A DNA stretch of 9,869 nt from an uncultured Bacteroidia bacterium (GTDB taxonomy: Bacteria > Bacteroidota > Bacteroidia > Bacteroidales > CAJPTX01): the NCBI GenBank assembly GCA_938040915.1, contig CALHZE010000137.1:1-9869 (forward strand), given 5' to 3'. The notes beneath the pieces were generated by a model. The model ran no database searches. It worked only from the letters and a program-made list of their open reading frames with translations, and was not told the origin of the DNA. Below are positions 1 to 5,289 of the stretch, one piece after another (the first letter of the stretch is position 1; each line of letters starts with the position of its first letter). The position numbers and the translations under genes were made by a program.

Positions 1-2
1 AG

Positions 3-680
3 GGCGAGGGGACGCTCTCTATCAAAGACTACGACGCCGAGGCGCTCAAGGCAGTACCCGTCGGTACACAGCTCACCGTGTTGACTGAGCCGTCGGCAGG
101 CTATGTATTGACTTCGCTCAAGGCGGGCACGGAAGACATCCTTAAAACGAAAAAGTTCGTCGTTACTGCGGCTGTGGAAGTGAAGGCGGTCTTTACCAAG
201 CAGCCCAAAATGGTGGCTATTACCCTTGCTAAGGAGGGCGAGGGCTCGCTCTCTATCAAAGACCACGACGCCGAGGCGCTCAAAGCAGTGGTGGTGGGAA
301 CAGAGCTCACGGTGGAGACTCAGCCGGCTTCGGGCTATGTCTTGACTTCGCTTATGGCAGGCGAAACCTCCATTCTCGCCACCAAGCGCTTTACTGTCAC
401 TGACGCGGTGGAAGTGAAGGCGGTCTTCGTGAAGCAAGAAGACGCTCCGAAGGTGGCTATTACCCTTGTTACGTTGGGCGAGGGCTCGCTCTCCATCAAA
501 GACCACGACGCCGAGGCACTCAAGGCAGTGGTGGTCGGTACACAGCTCACCGTCGTGGTACAAGCAGCTGAGGGCTATACGCTACAATCGCTCAAGGCGG
601 GCTCGGAAGACATCCTTCTGACGAAGATGTTTACCGTAACAGAGGCTATGGAAGTAACTGCGGTGTTTAAGAAGAAGGAG
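3..680 (+). repeat. Three tandem coding repeats (234, 240 and about 204 bp)
   Basis: Units start at 3, 237 and 477, each with codons for Gly-Glu-Gly. Spacing is 234 bp then 240 bp; the extra 6 bp are a two-codon addition (KQEDAPK against KQPKM) at the second junction. The first 70 or so bases of each unit are nearly identical at DNA level, including ATCAAAGAC and GACGCCGAGGC. The later parts differ more, and the last unit is shorter because the linker to the sorting domain begins. Unit 1 matches unit 3 in one patch (GTCGGTACACAGCTCACCGT) and unit 2 in another (CTCTCTATCAAAGA). This mosaic suggests exchange between repeats. More units probably lie upstream. Confidence 0.85.
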
Positions 681-980
681 GAAAGCAACCCCAACGACCA
701 GCCGCAGCCGCCCGTGACACCCCAAGCGGTAGAGGATGTGGCTTTGGCTAGCATTGTCGTCGCCCCCAATCCCTTTACTTCGCAGTTGCGGATAGCGAAT
801 CCCGCGAGTCTCGAGGTGCGTTACGAGCTCGTGAATGTCACAGGGGTTGTGGTACGCTCGGGGGTATTGAAAGGAACGGATTGCGTGATCGCGACCGAAG
901 ACTTACCCCAAAGTGTTTATATTATGCGTTTCTACGGGGCAAATTCTTCGAAAAAGAGCGCAGTGGTAGTAAAATACTAA
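3..980 (+). CDS. T9SS-exported repeat protein, 3' part (5' end outside window)
   Basis: The reading frame is open from the window edge to the TAA at 978-980, giving at least 325 residues; the true start lies upstream. A GTG at 78 falls inside a repeat and is not a credible start. The protein consists of three tandem units of about 78-80 residues, each beginning GEG(T/S)LSIKD and containing a GT-LTV stretch, GYxL-SL-AG, (F)xVT and VxAVF. This pattern resembles the divergent InlB B-repeat / bacterial repeat domains of surface proteins. A Pro/Asn/Gln-rich linker (NPNDQPQPPVTP) follows. From about position 729 to the end comes a type IX secretion C-terminal sorting domain: VAPNPF near its start, then short beta strands, LPQSVYIMRF and a terminal VVVKY. 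In the family this domain directs export across the outer membrane and is usually removed or used for anchoring. Ligand and enzymatic role, if any, lie in the missing N-terminal part. A surface or secreted adhesin-like protein is inference. Confidence 0.85.
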   Translation, partial: GEGTLSIKDYDAEALKAVPVGTQLTVLTEPSAGYVLTSLKAGTEDILKTKKFVVTAAVEVKAVFTKQPKMVAITLAKEGEGSLSIKDHDAEALKAVVVGTELTVETQPASGYVLTSLMAGETSILATKRFTVTDAVEVKAVFVKQEDAPKVAITLVTLGEGSLSIKDHDAEALKAVVVGTQLTVVVQAAEGYTLQSLKAGSEDILLTKMFTVTEAMEVTAVFKKKEESNPNDQPQPPVTPQAVEDVALASIVVAPNPFTSQLRIANPASLEVRYELVNVTGVVVRSGVLKGTDCVIATEDLPQSVYIMRFYGANSSKKSAVVVKY

Positions 981-997
981 TTCGTCGCTTTCCTTAA

Positions 998-1031
998 TCA
1001 AAACGCCGTTCCTTCGGGGGCGGCGTTTTGA
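998..1031 (+). terminator. Strong hairpin terminator, probably bidirectional
   Basis: TCAAAACGCCG (998-1008) pairs perfectly with CGGCGTTTTGA (1021-1031). The loop holds CC-TTCG-GG, a stable tetraloop hairpin, so the helix can continue almost without a break. The arm ends in a T run 18 bp after the stop codon of the surface-protein gene. The mirror arm has A residues, so it could also stop transcription arriving on the minus strand. Confidence 0.85.
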
Positions 1032-1059
1032 TTTGCGCTAGAGCGTCCCTACACGTCAC

Positions 1060-1113
1060 AAGGCGCATAAATTAACCGAACGGTTTCCTGTATGGACGCG
1101 ACGTGATGCGTCC
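1060..1113. repeat. Dispersed intergenic repeat, copy 1
   Basis: Begins AAGGCGCATAAATTAACCG, continues with AACGGTTTCCTGTA and ends in an inverted repeat GGACGC (1094-1099) / GCGTCC (1108-1113) around an 8-nt loop. The same order of elements recurs at 1155 and 1478. It looks like a REP-like or miniature non-coding element. No transposase is in the window. Confidence 0.75.
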
Positions 1114-1127
1114 GCGGTGTTCCGTAG

Positions 1128-1147
1128 GGGCGCTGCATGCAACGCCC
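1128..1147. repeat. 20-bp near-perfect palindrome
   Basis: GGGCG (1128-1132) and CGCCC (1143-1147) flank an inner TGCATGCA palindrome; only the 1133/1142 pair breaks the symmetry. It sits just after copy 1 of the dispersed repeat and just before copy 2. From memory, motifs like GTAGGGGCG-TGCATGCA-CGCCCC occur as intergenic palindromic repeats in several phyla. Function unknown. Confidence 0.65.
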
Positions 1148-1154
1148 TTGCCGC

Positions 1155-1210
1155 AAGGCGGCATAATATTAACCGAACGGTTTCCTGTACGGACGCAACA
1201 TTTTCCGTCC
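1155..1210. repeat. Dispersed intergenic repeat, copy 2 (with terminator-like end)
   Basis: Shares AAGGCGGCATAAT, TTAACCGAACGGTTTCCTGT and ACGGACGCAAC with the other copies and begins 95 bp after copy 1. The 3' part has diverged: GGACG (1191-1195) pairs with CGTCC (1206-1210), followed directly by six T (1211-1216). This copy could therefore act as a weak plus-strand terminator, but the 5-bp stem is short. Confidence 0.7.
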
Positions 1211-1240
1211 TTTTTTGCGTAGGTAAAAGTAGGGAAAATC

Positions 1241-1250
1241 GGGGGGGGGG
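1241..1250 (+). repeat. G10 homopolymer tract
   Basis: Ten consecutive G follow AAAATC in the spacer. No credible reading frame or promoter is attached, so a phase-variation role is not supported. The length may be uncertain because such runs are hard to sequence. Confidence 0.6.
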
Positions 1251-1446
1251 CGCAGGGAGGGTATTTCTCTTTATGTTTCCCTTAATCTCCTTGCCCTCTC
1301 CCCGTGGGGGGCTTAGGAGGACGACGTGGCGACGTCGTGATGGCGTCGTAATGGTCGGTCATTTACCTACCTCAAAAGCCTCCGTTTTTAGACGAGTTAC
1401 TCTATTATAGTCTTCTGTTATTGTGGTTTCCGTCTTAAAATAGCGA

Positions 1447-1460
1447 TTAGGAATTCCTAA
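1447..1460. repeat. 14-bp perfect palindrome
   Basis: TTAGGAATTCCTAA reads the same on both strands. It lies 18 bp before copy 3 of the dispersed repeat, in the position where copy 1 and copy 2 are separated by another palindrome. It could be part of a composite repeat or a chance site. Confidence 0.4.
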
Positions 1461-1477
1461 AGATCCTACGTGGACGT

Positions 1478-1537
1478 AAGGCGGCATAATATCAATCAAA
1501 CGGATTCCTGTACGGACGCAACGCGATGCGTCCGTAC
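1478..1537. repeat. Dispersed intergenic repeat, copy 3 (best hairpin)
   Basis: Has the AAGGCGGCATAAT opening, a variant middle (ATCAATCAAACGGATTCCT) and a perfect 10-bp inverted repeat, GTACGGACGC (1510-1519) / GCGTCCGTAC (1528-1537), around the loop AACGCGAT. The intact stem suggests the hairpin is the conserved unit. Lies about 300 bp from copy 2 in the same orientation. Confidence 0.75.
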
Positions 1538-1546
1538 GAATAATGC

Positions 1547-1703
1547 GCGGCGATGCCGCTTGCCGCCCGCACCGCTGTCCGCGTAGGACCGTCCGCAACT
1601 CGGCACAACGTGCCGCCGGTGTGATCTTCCCCTTGCCCGCTCGTCGCCCGCACGGGCCGTCCGCCCTAAGGACCCCGCACGGTCGCGCGCCCTTAGCGCC
1701 CCT
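1547..1703. other. GC-rich hairpin stretch downstream of the minus-strand gene
   Basis: Contains GCGGC-GAT-GCCGC (1547-1559), CGGCAC-AAC-GTGCCG (1601-1615) and a wide pairing of CTAAGG (1666-1671) with CCTTAG (1691-1696). None is followed by a T run on either strand, so none is a typical intrinsic terminator. They could stabilise or end the 3' side of the minus-strand transcript. No gene is recognisable. Confidence 0.4.
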
Positions 1704-2624
1704 TTAATACCCCTTCTGGTAGCGGTGTGGCGTCGTCGTGACGCTATCTATCGGCGCCGAAACGATGACGTCGGCCTCGTGACGCCAGTAGCCCACCTCG
1801 GTGCGCGTGAAGGCATCTTGCGAGGCATCAGGTCCGTAGAATTGGGGAAGCCCTGAGTATTGTGGTGCGGAGGGCGCGAGGTGATCTATGAGCACCTGCG
1901 AGCCCCCCTTGATGAAATGCAGCGTCATCGCCACGCGCGAACTGTACGAGTAGAAGATCCGATGAAAAGTGCGACGCGGCGAATAGGAGAGGCAGGGGAT
2001 GCCAAATTGTAGATCCCCCGTCGCGTCGACGTAGAGGCTCTCTATCACCTTGCGGGTGCAGAGCTCGGTGCGACCAGCAACGCCCAAGAGTAGGTAAGCG
2101 GGCGTCCCTTGGAAGTCAAACGGTTCCACCTCATAATAGACGGCGCCGAACCACTGTTCGGGCGAGGCAGGGGTGTTAAACCATGCTTCCTCTATGTGCC
2201 CTGCCCCAACAGGCAACTGACGGTCGCGAAGGAGGGTTATGTGTAACGAATCGGCCGCGTCTCGGTGTAACGCCACGCCCTTGTAGAGCGTCTCACCCGA
2301 GGCGCGGAGAGCGTGTGTCCACGTAAGGAGGCGTAAGCGTCCGTCAGATGCCGTAAGGTCTTTCAAGCCAGAAAGCGTGGGGAGGGGGAGCGAGAGCGGC
2401 TGCTCTTGAAAGAGGCGGGTGAGCTCCTGGGCTATCTCGGTACCACACGCCGTGTCGGCAAGGTCGGCCGAAGAGCGCCTCCAAAGGTCGTTGAGGTGGG
2501 TAAAATCGGGCGAGGATACCTGAGTTGAGTCTGTGGGGGCGGGGCTTGCTCCATAAAGCGGGAGGTTTAAGAGGAAGGGGAGGGCGGTCAAAAGAATGGC
2601 GCGTAGGGGGTATTTCTTACACAT
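1704..2624 (-). CDS. Exported protein of unknown function, Bacteroidota family
   Basis: 306 residues starting at the ATG complementary to 2622-2624. The N-terminus MCKKYPLRAI followed by a Leu-rich segment and LPLYGASPA reads as a Sec signal peptide of about 25 residues, which supports this start. There is no clear lipobox, so a periplasmic or outer-membrane-associated location is inferred. Recognisable stretches are WFGAVYYEV (158-166), YLLLGVAGRTE...RKVIESL (about 177-197), IDHLAP (246-251) and QFYGPD-S-DAF (261-272). I recall the same pattern (WYGALYY, LLGWDG, KVIDVL, FDHL, QFYGPD) in uncharacterised exported proteins of many Bacteroidota, so it is probably a diverged member. No catalytic motif is evident. 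It stands alone on this strand, divergent from the UPF0316 gene with 52 bp between starts. A shadow frame on the other strand is much less plausible. Confidence 0.8.
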   Translation of the reverse strand: MCKKYPLRAILLTALPFLLNLPLYGASPAPTDSTQVSSPDFTHLNDLWRRSSADLADTACGTEIAQELTRLFQEQPLSLPLPTLSGLKDLTASDGRLRLLTWTHALRASGETLYKGVALHRDAADSLHITLLRDRQLPVGAGHIEEAWFNTPASPEQWFGAVYYEVEPFDFQGTPAYLLLGVAGRTELCTRKVIESLYVDATGDLQFGIPCLSYSPRRTFHRIFYSYSSRVAMTLHFIKGGSQVLIDHLAPSAPQYSGLPQFYGPDASQDAFTRTEVGYWRHEADVIVSAPIDSVTTTPHRYQKGY

Positions 2625-2631
2625 TTTTTCT

Positions 2632-2639
2632 TATCTTTG
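2632..2639 (+). promoter_or_regulatory. Bacteroidota-type -7 promoter box
   Basis: TATCTTTG followed by T matches the Bacteroidota primary sigma -7 consensus TAnnTTTGY. It lies 37 bp before the ATG at 2677, giving a short leader. I do not see a good -33 TTTG at the usual distance of about 19 bp, so this rests on the -7 box and on position. It would drive the four-gene run 2677-7335. Confidence 0.55.
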
Positions 2640-2676
2640 TTCCCTTCGAGTAAAGAGCGAATAGGGACGATTGGGC

Positions 2677-3255
2677 ATGGAAACATTGATGGAGAACCCG
2701 TACTTTACGTACGTGATACTTCCGATTCTTATTATCTTGGCACGCATCACAGATGTAACGTTTGGGACGATCCGTATCGTATTTGTGGCGCGTGGAAACA
2801 AGATCGTGGCACCTCTTTTGGGGTTTGTCGAGGTCTTTATCTGGATTATGGCTATCGGGCAGGTCATGCACCACGCCAACAACATCGTCTGTTATCTTGC
2901 TTATGCCTTCGGCTTTGCGGTGGGCAACTATGTGGGGCTCTCGATCGAGCACCGCTTGGCCGTCGGTACGCAGGTCGTGCGGATCATTACGGCGTTGCAC
3001 GGTGCGGAACTGAGTGAGGCGTTGCGTGCCGGTGGTTTTGGGACGACGGTGGTTGACGCGCGTGGCGCAAACGGTCCCGTGCAGTTGCTCTACTGTGTGG
3101 CACACCGCAAAGATATCGCGCGAGTGGAAGAGATCATTCACAACATACACCCACAGATCTTTTACTCGGTTGAGGATGTGAAGTCGGCCAGCTCGGGGAT
3201 CTTCGCCCCCAAAGGGAAGCGACTTCGTTGGCGAATGCTTACTAAAAAGAAATAG
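2677..3255 (+). CDS. UPF0316 membrane protein (DUF5698/DUF2179)
   Basis: 192 residues from the ATG at 2677, chosen because AGGGA lies 9 bp upstream and homologues I recall begin about the same distance before the first membrane segment. A TTG at 2671 and an ATG at 2689 are alternatives. Three hydrophobic segments are visible at about residues 9-27, 43-64 and 68-90. The stretch ARITDVTFGTIRIVFVARG is typical of UPF0316 (B. subtilis YebE-like). The C-terminal half (about 100-175) is a soluble DUF2179-like domain with VVDARG and FYSVEDVKS. It is an inner-membrane protein with a cytoplasmic domain and no established function. The stop is 21 bp before the MBL hydrolase gene, so the two are probably co-transcribed. 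The conserved pattern makes the family call firm; the role is unknown. Confidence 0.88.
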   Translation: METLMENPYFTYVILPILIILARITDVTFGTIRIVFVARGNKIVAPLLGFVEVFIWIMAIGQVMHHANNIVCYLAYAFGFAVGNYVGLSIEHRLAVGTQVVRIITALHGAELSEALRAGGFGTTVVDARGANGPVQLLYCVAHRKDIARVEEIIHNIHPQIFYSVEDVKSASSGIFAPKGKRLRWRMLTKKK

Positions 3256-3276
3256 TCTCGGAAAGGGAGAGAAGGG

Positions 3277-3924
3277 ATGGACAAGGAGTTGCGCATACAG
3301 CGCTTTATGTTCAATGAGTTTAGCGAAAACACCTATCTGCTTTATGCACCGGGAGGGGAGGGGATAGTGATCGACCTTGGGTGTCATACGGAGGAGGAAC
3401 GAGCGCTCATCCGTACGTTTGTCCAAGAACAGCAGGTGAGGGTCAAGTATCTACTCAATACCCACGGTCATCTAGACCATCTTTTCGGTGTGCCATGGGG
3501 CAAGGAAACGTGGAAAGATGCCGCTTTTTTGATACACGAGGCTGATATGCCGCTTTTGGAGTGCGCCCCACAACAGGCAGCACTCTGGGGGATGGCGATG
3601 CAGCCCGTTTACCCGCCAGACGATTTCTTGGCTCACGGCGATGTCTTTGAGTTGCACGGGAAGCGGATCGAGGTGATCCACACCCCAGGGCATTCGCAAG
3701 GGGGCGTCTGTTTCTATCTCTATGAGGCTGGGATACTCTTCGCGGGCGATACCCTCTTTCAACACTCAATCGGGCGGACAGATCTCCCCGGCGGGAATTA
3801 CGAACAACTGATCGAGAGTATTCGGAGTCGACTCCTCGTGCTCCACGACGACGTGCAGGTCTTGCCTGGGCATGGCGAGTTTACGACCATCGGCGCCGAG
3901 CGCACCCAGAACCCATTTCTTTAA
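3277..3924 (+). CDS. MBL-fold metallohydrolase (glyoxalase II-like)
   Basis: 215 residues, cytoplasmic, no signal peptide. The metallo-beta-lactamase fold is shown by THGHLDH (62-68, the HxHxDH dinuclear metal motif), HTPGHS (135-140, third-cluster His139), AGDTLF (156-161, bridging Asp158), GRTDLP (166-171) and LPGHGEFTTIGAE (196-208, His199). The short form without the C-terminal helical domain of true glyoxalase II fits the YcbL/GloB-like subgroup. Members hydrolyse thioesters such as S-lactoylglutathione, or have unproven substrates; Bacteroidota generally lack glutathione, so the natural substrate is uncertain. A purine-rich stretch (AAAGGGAGAGAAGGG) runs up to the ATG. The gene is 21 bp downstream of UPF0316 and 22 bp upstream of the alcohol dehydrogenase, pointing to one operon. 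Confidence 0.9.
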   Translation: MDKELRIQRFMFNEFSENTYLLYAPGGEGIVIDLGCHTEEERALIRTFVQEQQVRVKYLLNTHGHLDHLFGVPWGKETWKDAAFLIHEADMPLLECAPQQAALWGMAMQPVYPPDDFLAHGDVFELHGKRIEVIHTPGHSQGGVCFYLYEAGILFAGDTLFQHSIGRTDLPGGNYEQLIESIRSRLLVLHDDVQVLPGHGEFTTIGAERTQNPFL

Positions 3925-3946
3925 CCCAGAACCAATCTTTACCGCA

Positions 3947-5260
3947 ATGGACGCTTTCGAATTATACAACCCTGTACGGGTCTTCTTTGGCGAGGGACAG
4001 ATCGCGCACCTTTACGAACAGATCCCAGCCGGCGCGCGGGTGCTCCTAACCTTCGGGGGCGGGAGTATTCATCGCACGGGGATCTACGACGAGGTGCGTC
4101 GTGCGCTTGCCGATCACCACGTGGTTGACTTTGGGGGCATTGAGCCTAATCCGCATTACGAAACGCTCGTTAAGGCGCTCCCAATCATCAAGAGCGAGAA
4201 GATTGACTTTATCCTTGCCGTCGGCGGAGGTTCGGTTATTGACGGCACGAAGTTTATCGCTGCTGCGGCGCGCTATGAGGGAGATGACCCTTGGGCGCTA
4301 CTCATGAACCCGAAGCTGGCCGAGGGGATCGAGGCAATGCCCTTTGGGACAGTGCTTACTCTCTCTGCCACGGGCTCAGAGATGAACAATGGGGCGGTAA
4401 TTACCCGCGCCGAAACCCACGAGAAGTTCGCATTTCATAGCCCATCGACCTTCCCCGTGTTTTCTATTGTAGACCCCGCCTATACGCTCTCTTTACCCAC
4501 GAACCAAGTGGTAAACGGGGTGGTCGACGCCTTCGTACACGTCATCGAGCAGTATATGACCCGTCCGGCTGATGCACCCCTGCAAGATCGTTTCGCCGAA
4601 GGGTTGCTCTCCACGTTGATGGAAATCGGTCCGAAACTCTTGACCTCACCCAAAGATATGCGCTTGCGTGACGACCTCTCGTTGTGTGCCATGTGGGCGC
4701 TCAACGGGTGGATCGCTTGTGGCGTGCCAGAAGACTGGTCTACGCACCTCATTGGGCACGAGCTTACGGCTTTCTTTGGGCTCGACCACGGGTTGACGCT
4801 CGCCATCGTCTTGCCCCACCTTTTGCGCGACCAATTGGAGTACAAAAAGGCCAAGTTGGAGCAGTTTGCTAGGCGAGTGCTCGGGGGGCAATATCTTGAG
4901 AATATGGAGAATACGGAGAACAGAGTAGCACCTAGTAGCCCCCATAAAGACGAAGACTGCGAAGATCCGCTCAGTCTTAGCTGGTTTGACTTCAGAAACA
5001 TGATGAAGAGTTTCTGGAATACGTTGATAACTGAGAAGGAGGAGCTTCCGCCCCTGCCCATGACAGAAATTGCGATTCGCGCGATAGAGAGTTTCTTCTC
5101 TCACATGTATGATGGCAAGATCCACCTCTCTGACTACGGGATTACCGAGGAGCAGCTCCCCCCCATTTGGGAACGTTTCGAAAAACGGCGTTGGCGCATG
5201 GGCGAGAACCGCACCGTAGACTCTGAGGCCGTGCGCCGCATCCTCTTGGCAGCGCTGTAG
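3947..5260 (+). CDS. Iron-containing alcohol dehydrogenase, YqhD/BDH type, with C-terminal insertion
   Basis: 437 residues from the ATG at 3947 (MDAFELYNPVRVFFGEGQ). An upstream ATG at 3872 would overlap the MBL gene by 53 bp and add residues unlike the family. The protein is a group III alcohol dehydrogenase that probably reduces aldehydes with NAD(P)H. The nucleotide-binding GGGSVIDG is at 93-100. Metal ligands appear as Asp194 and His198 (VVDAFVHVIEQY), His267 (DWSTHLIGHELT) and His281 (GLDHG), at the positions known for E. coli YqhD. HLSDYG (393-398) and MGEN near the C-terminus are also family features. The usual length is about 385-390 residues. The excess of about 50 lies between RVLGG (310-314) and MTEIAIRAIESFF (372-384); it is acidic and Trp-containing and begins with an Asn-Glu repeat. 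It keeps the frame and spares every known ligand, so the enzyme is probably active. No clear ribosome binding site is seen. Confidence 0.92.
   Translation: MDAFELYNPVRVFFGEGQIAHLYEQIPAGARVLLTFGGGSIHRTGIYDEVRRALADHHVVDFGGIEPNPHYETLVKALPIIKSEKIDFILAVGGGSVIDGTKFIAAAARYEGDDPWALLMNPKLAEGIEAMPFGTVLTLSATGSEMNNGAVITRAETHEKFAFHSPSTFPVFSIVDPAYTLSLPTNQVVNGVVDAFVHVIEQYMTRPADAPLQDRFAEGLLSTLMEIGPKLLTSPKDMRLRDDLSLCAMWALNGWIACGVPEDWSTHLIGHELTAFFGLDHGLTLAIVLPHLLRDQLEYKKAKLEQFARRVLGGQYLENMENTENRVAPSSPHKDEDCEDPLSLSWFDFRNMMKSFWNTLITEKEELPPLPMTEIAIRAIESFFSHMYDGKIHLSDYGITEEQLPPIWERFEKRRWRMGENRTVDSEAVRRILLAAL
4898..4924 (+). repeat. 9-bp triplet repeat inside the dehydrogenase insertion
   Basis: GAGAATATG, GAGAATACG and GAGAACAGA follow each other, coding ENM-ENT-ENR. 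They stand at the start of the extra segment of the dehydrogenase, suggesting that at least part of the insertion grew by slippage. Confidence 0.6.
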
Positions 5261-5289
5261 ACAATAGCATCTAAGAAAAGCACAAACAC

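Larger units (their letters stand above)
981..1703. other. Gene-free, repeat-rich spacer between convergent gene ends
   Basis: About 720 bp separate the stop of the surface-protein gene from the stop of the minus-strand exported protein. I find no credible gene. The open frames here (plus strand 1117-1410, minus strand 1359-1598) run straight through the repeats, are rich in Arg/Gly/Thr and match nothing I recognise. No tRNA-like or rRNA-like segment is visible. The spacer holds the terminator at 998-1031, three copies of a dispersed repeat with an inner hairpin, palindromes at 1128-1147 and 1447-1460, a G10 run at 1241-1250, an 11-bp near-tandem pair (1333-1343 and 1344-1354, CGTCGTRATGG) and a GC-rich stretch with small hairpins from 1547 onward. 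Confidence 0.7.

Noticed and set aside
1241..1250. Phase-variable promoter or coding tract
   Set aside because: No gene begins downstream on the plus strand until 2677 and the tract is not in a supported reading frame.
1060..1537. CRISPR array
   Set aside because: Only three copies with irregular spacing (95 and 323 bp), diverged ends and no cas gene. The pattern is that of dispersed intergenic repeats.
1117..1598. Open frames in the spacer (plus 1117-1410, minus 1359-1598)
   Set aside because: They run through the dispersed repeats, have skewed composition, lack credible starts and resemble no family. Treated as non-coding.
2617..3426. Long minus-strand open frame opposite UPF0316 and the start of the MBL gene
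   Set aside because: It covers two recognisable plus-strand genes and the promoter region. Its His/Arg-rich product is typical of an antisense shadow.
3872..3946. Earlier ATG for the alcohol dehydrogenase
   Set aside because: It would overlap the MBL gene and add a Pro-rich N-terminus unlike the family. The ATG at 3947 begins exactly where YqhD-type proteins start.
4884..4943. GGGGGC/GCCCCC inverted repeat near the insertion borders, as a sign of an inserted mobile element
   Set aside because: The arms are short, both lie near the 5' side rather than flanking the insert, and there is no target-site duplication that I can see.
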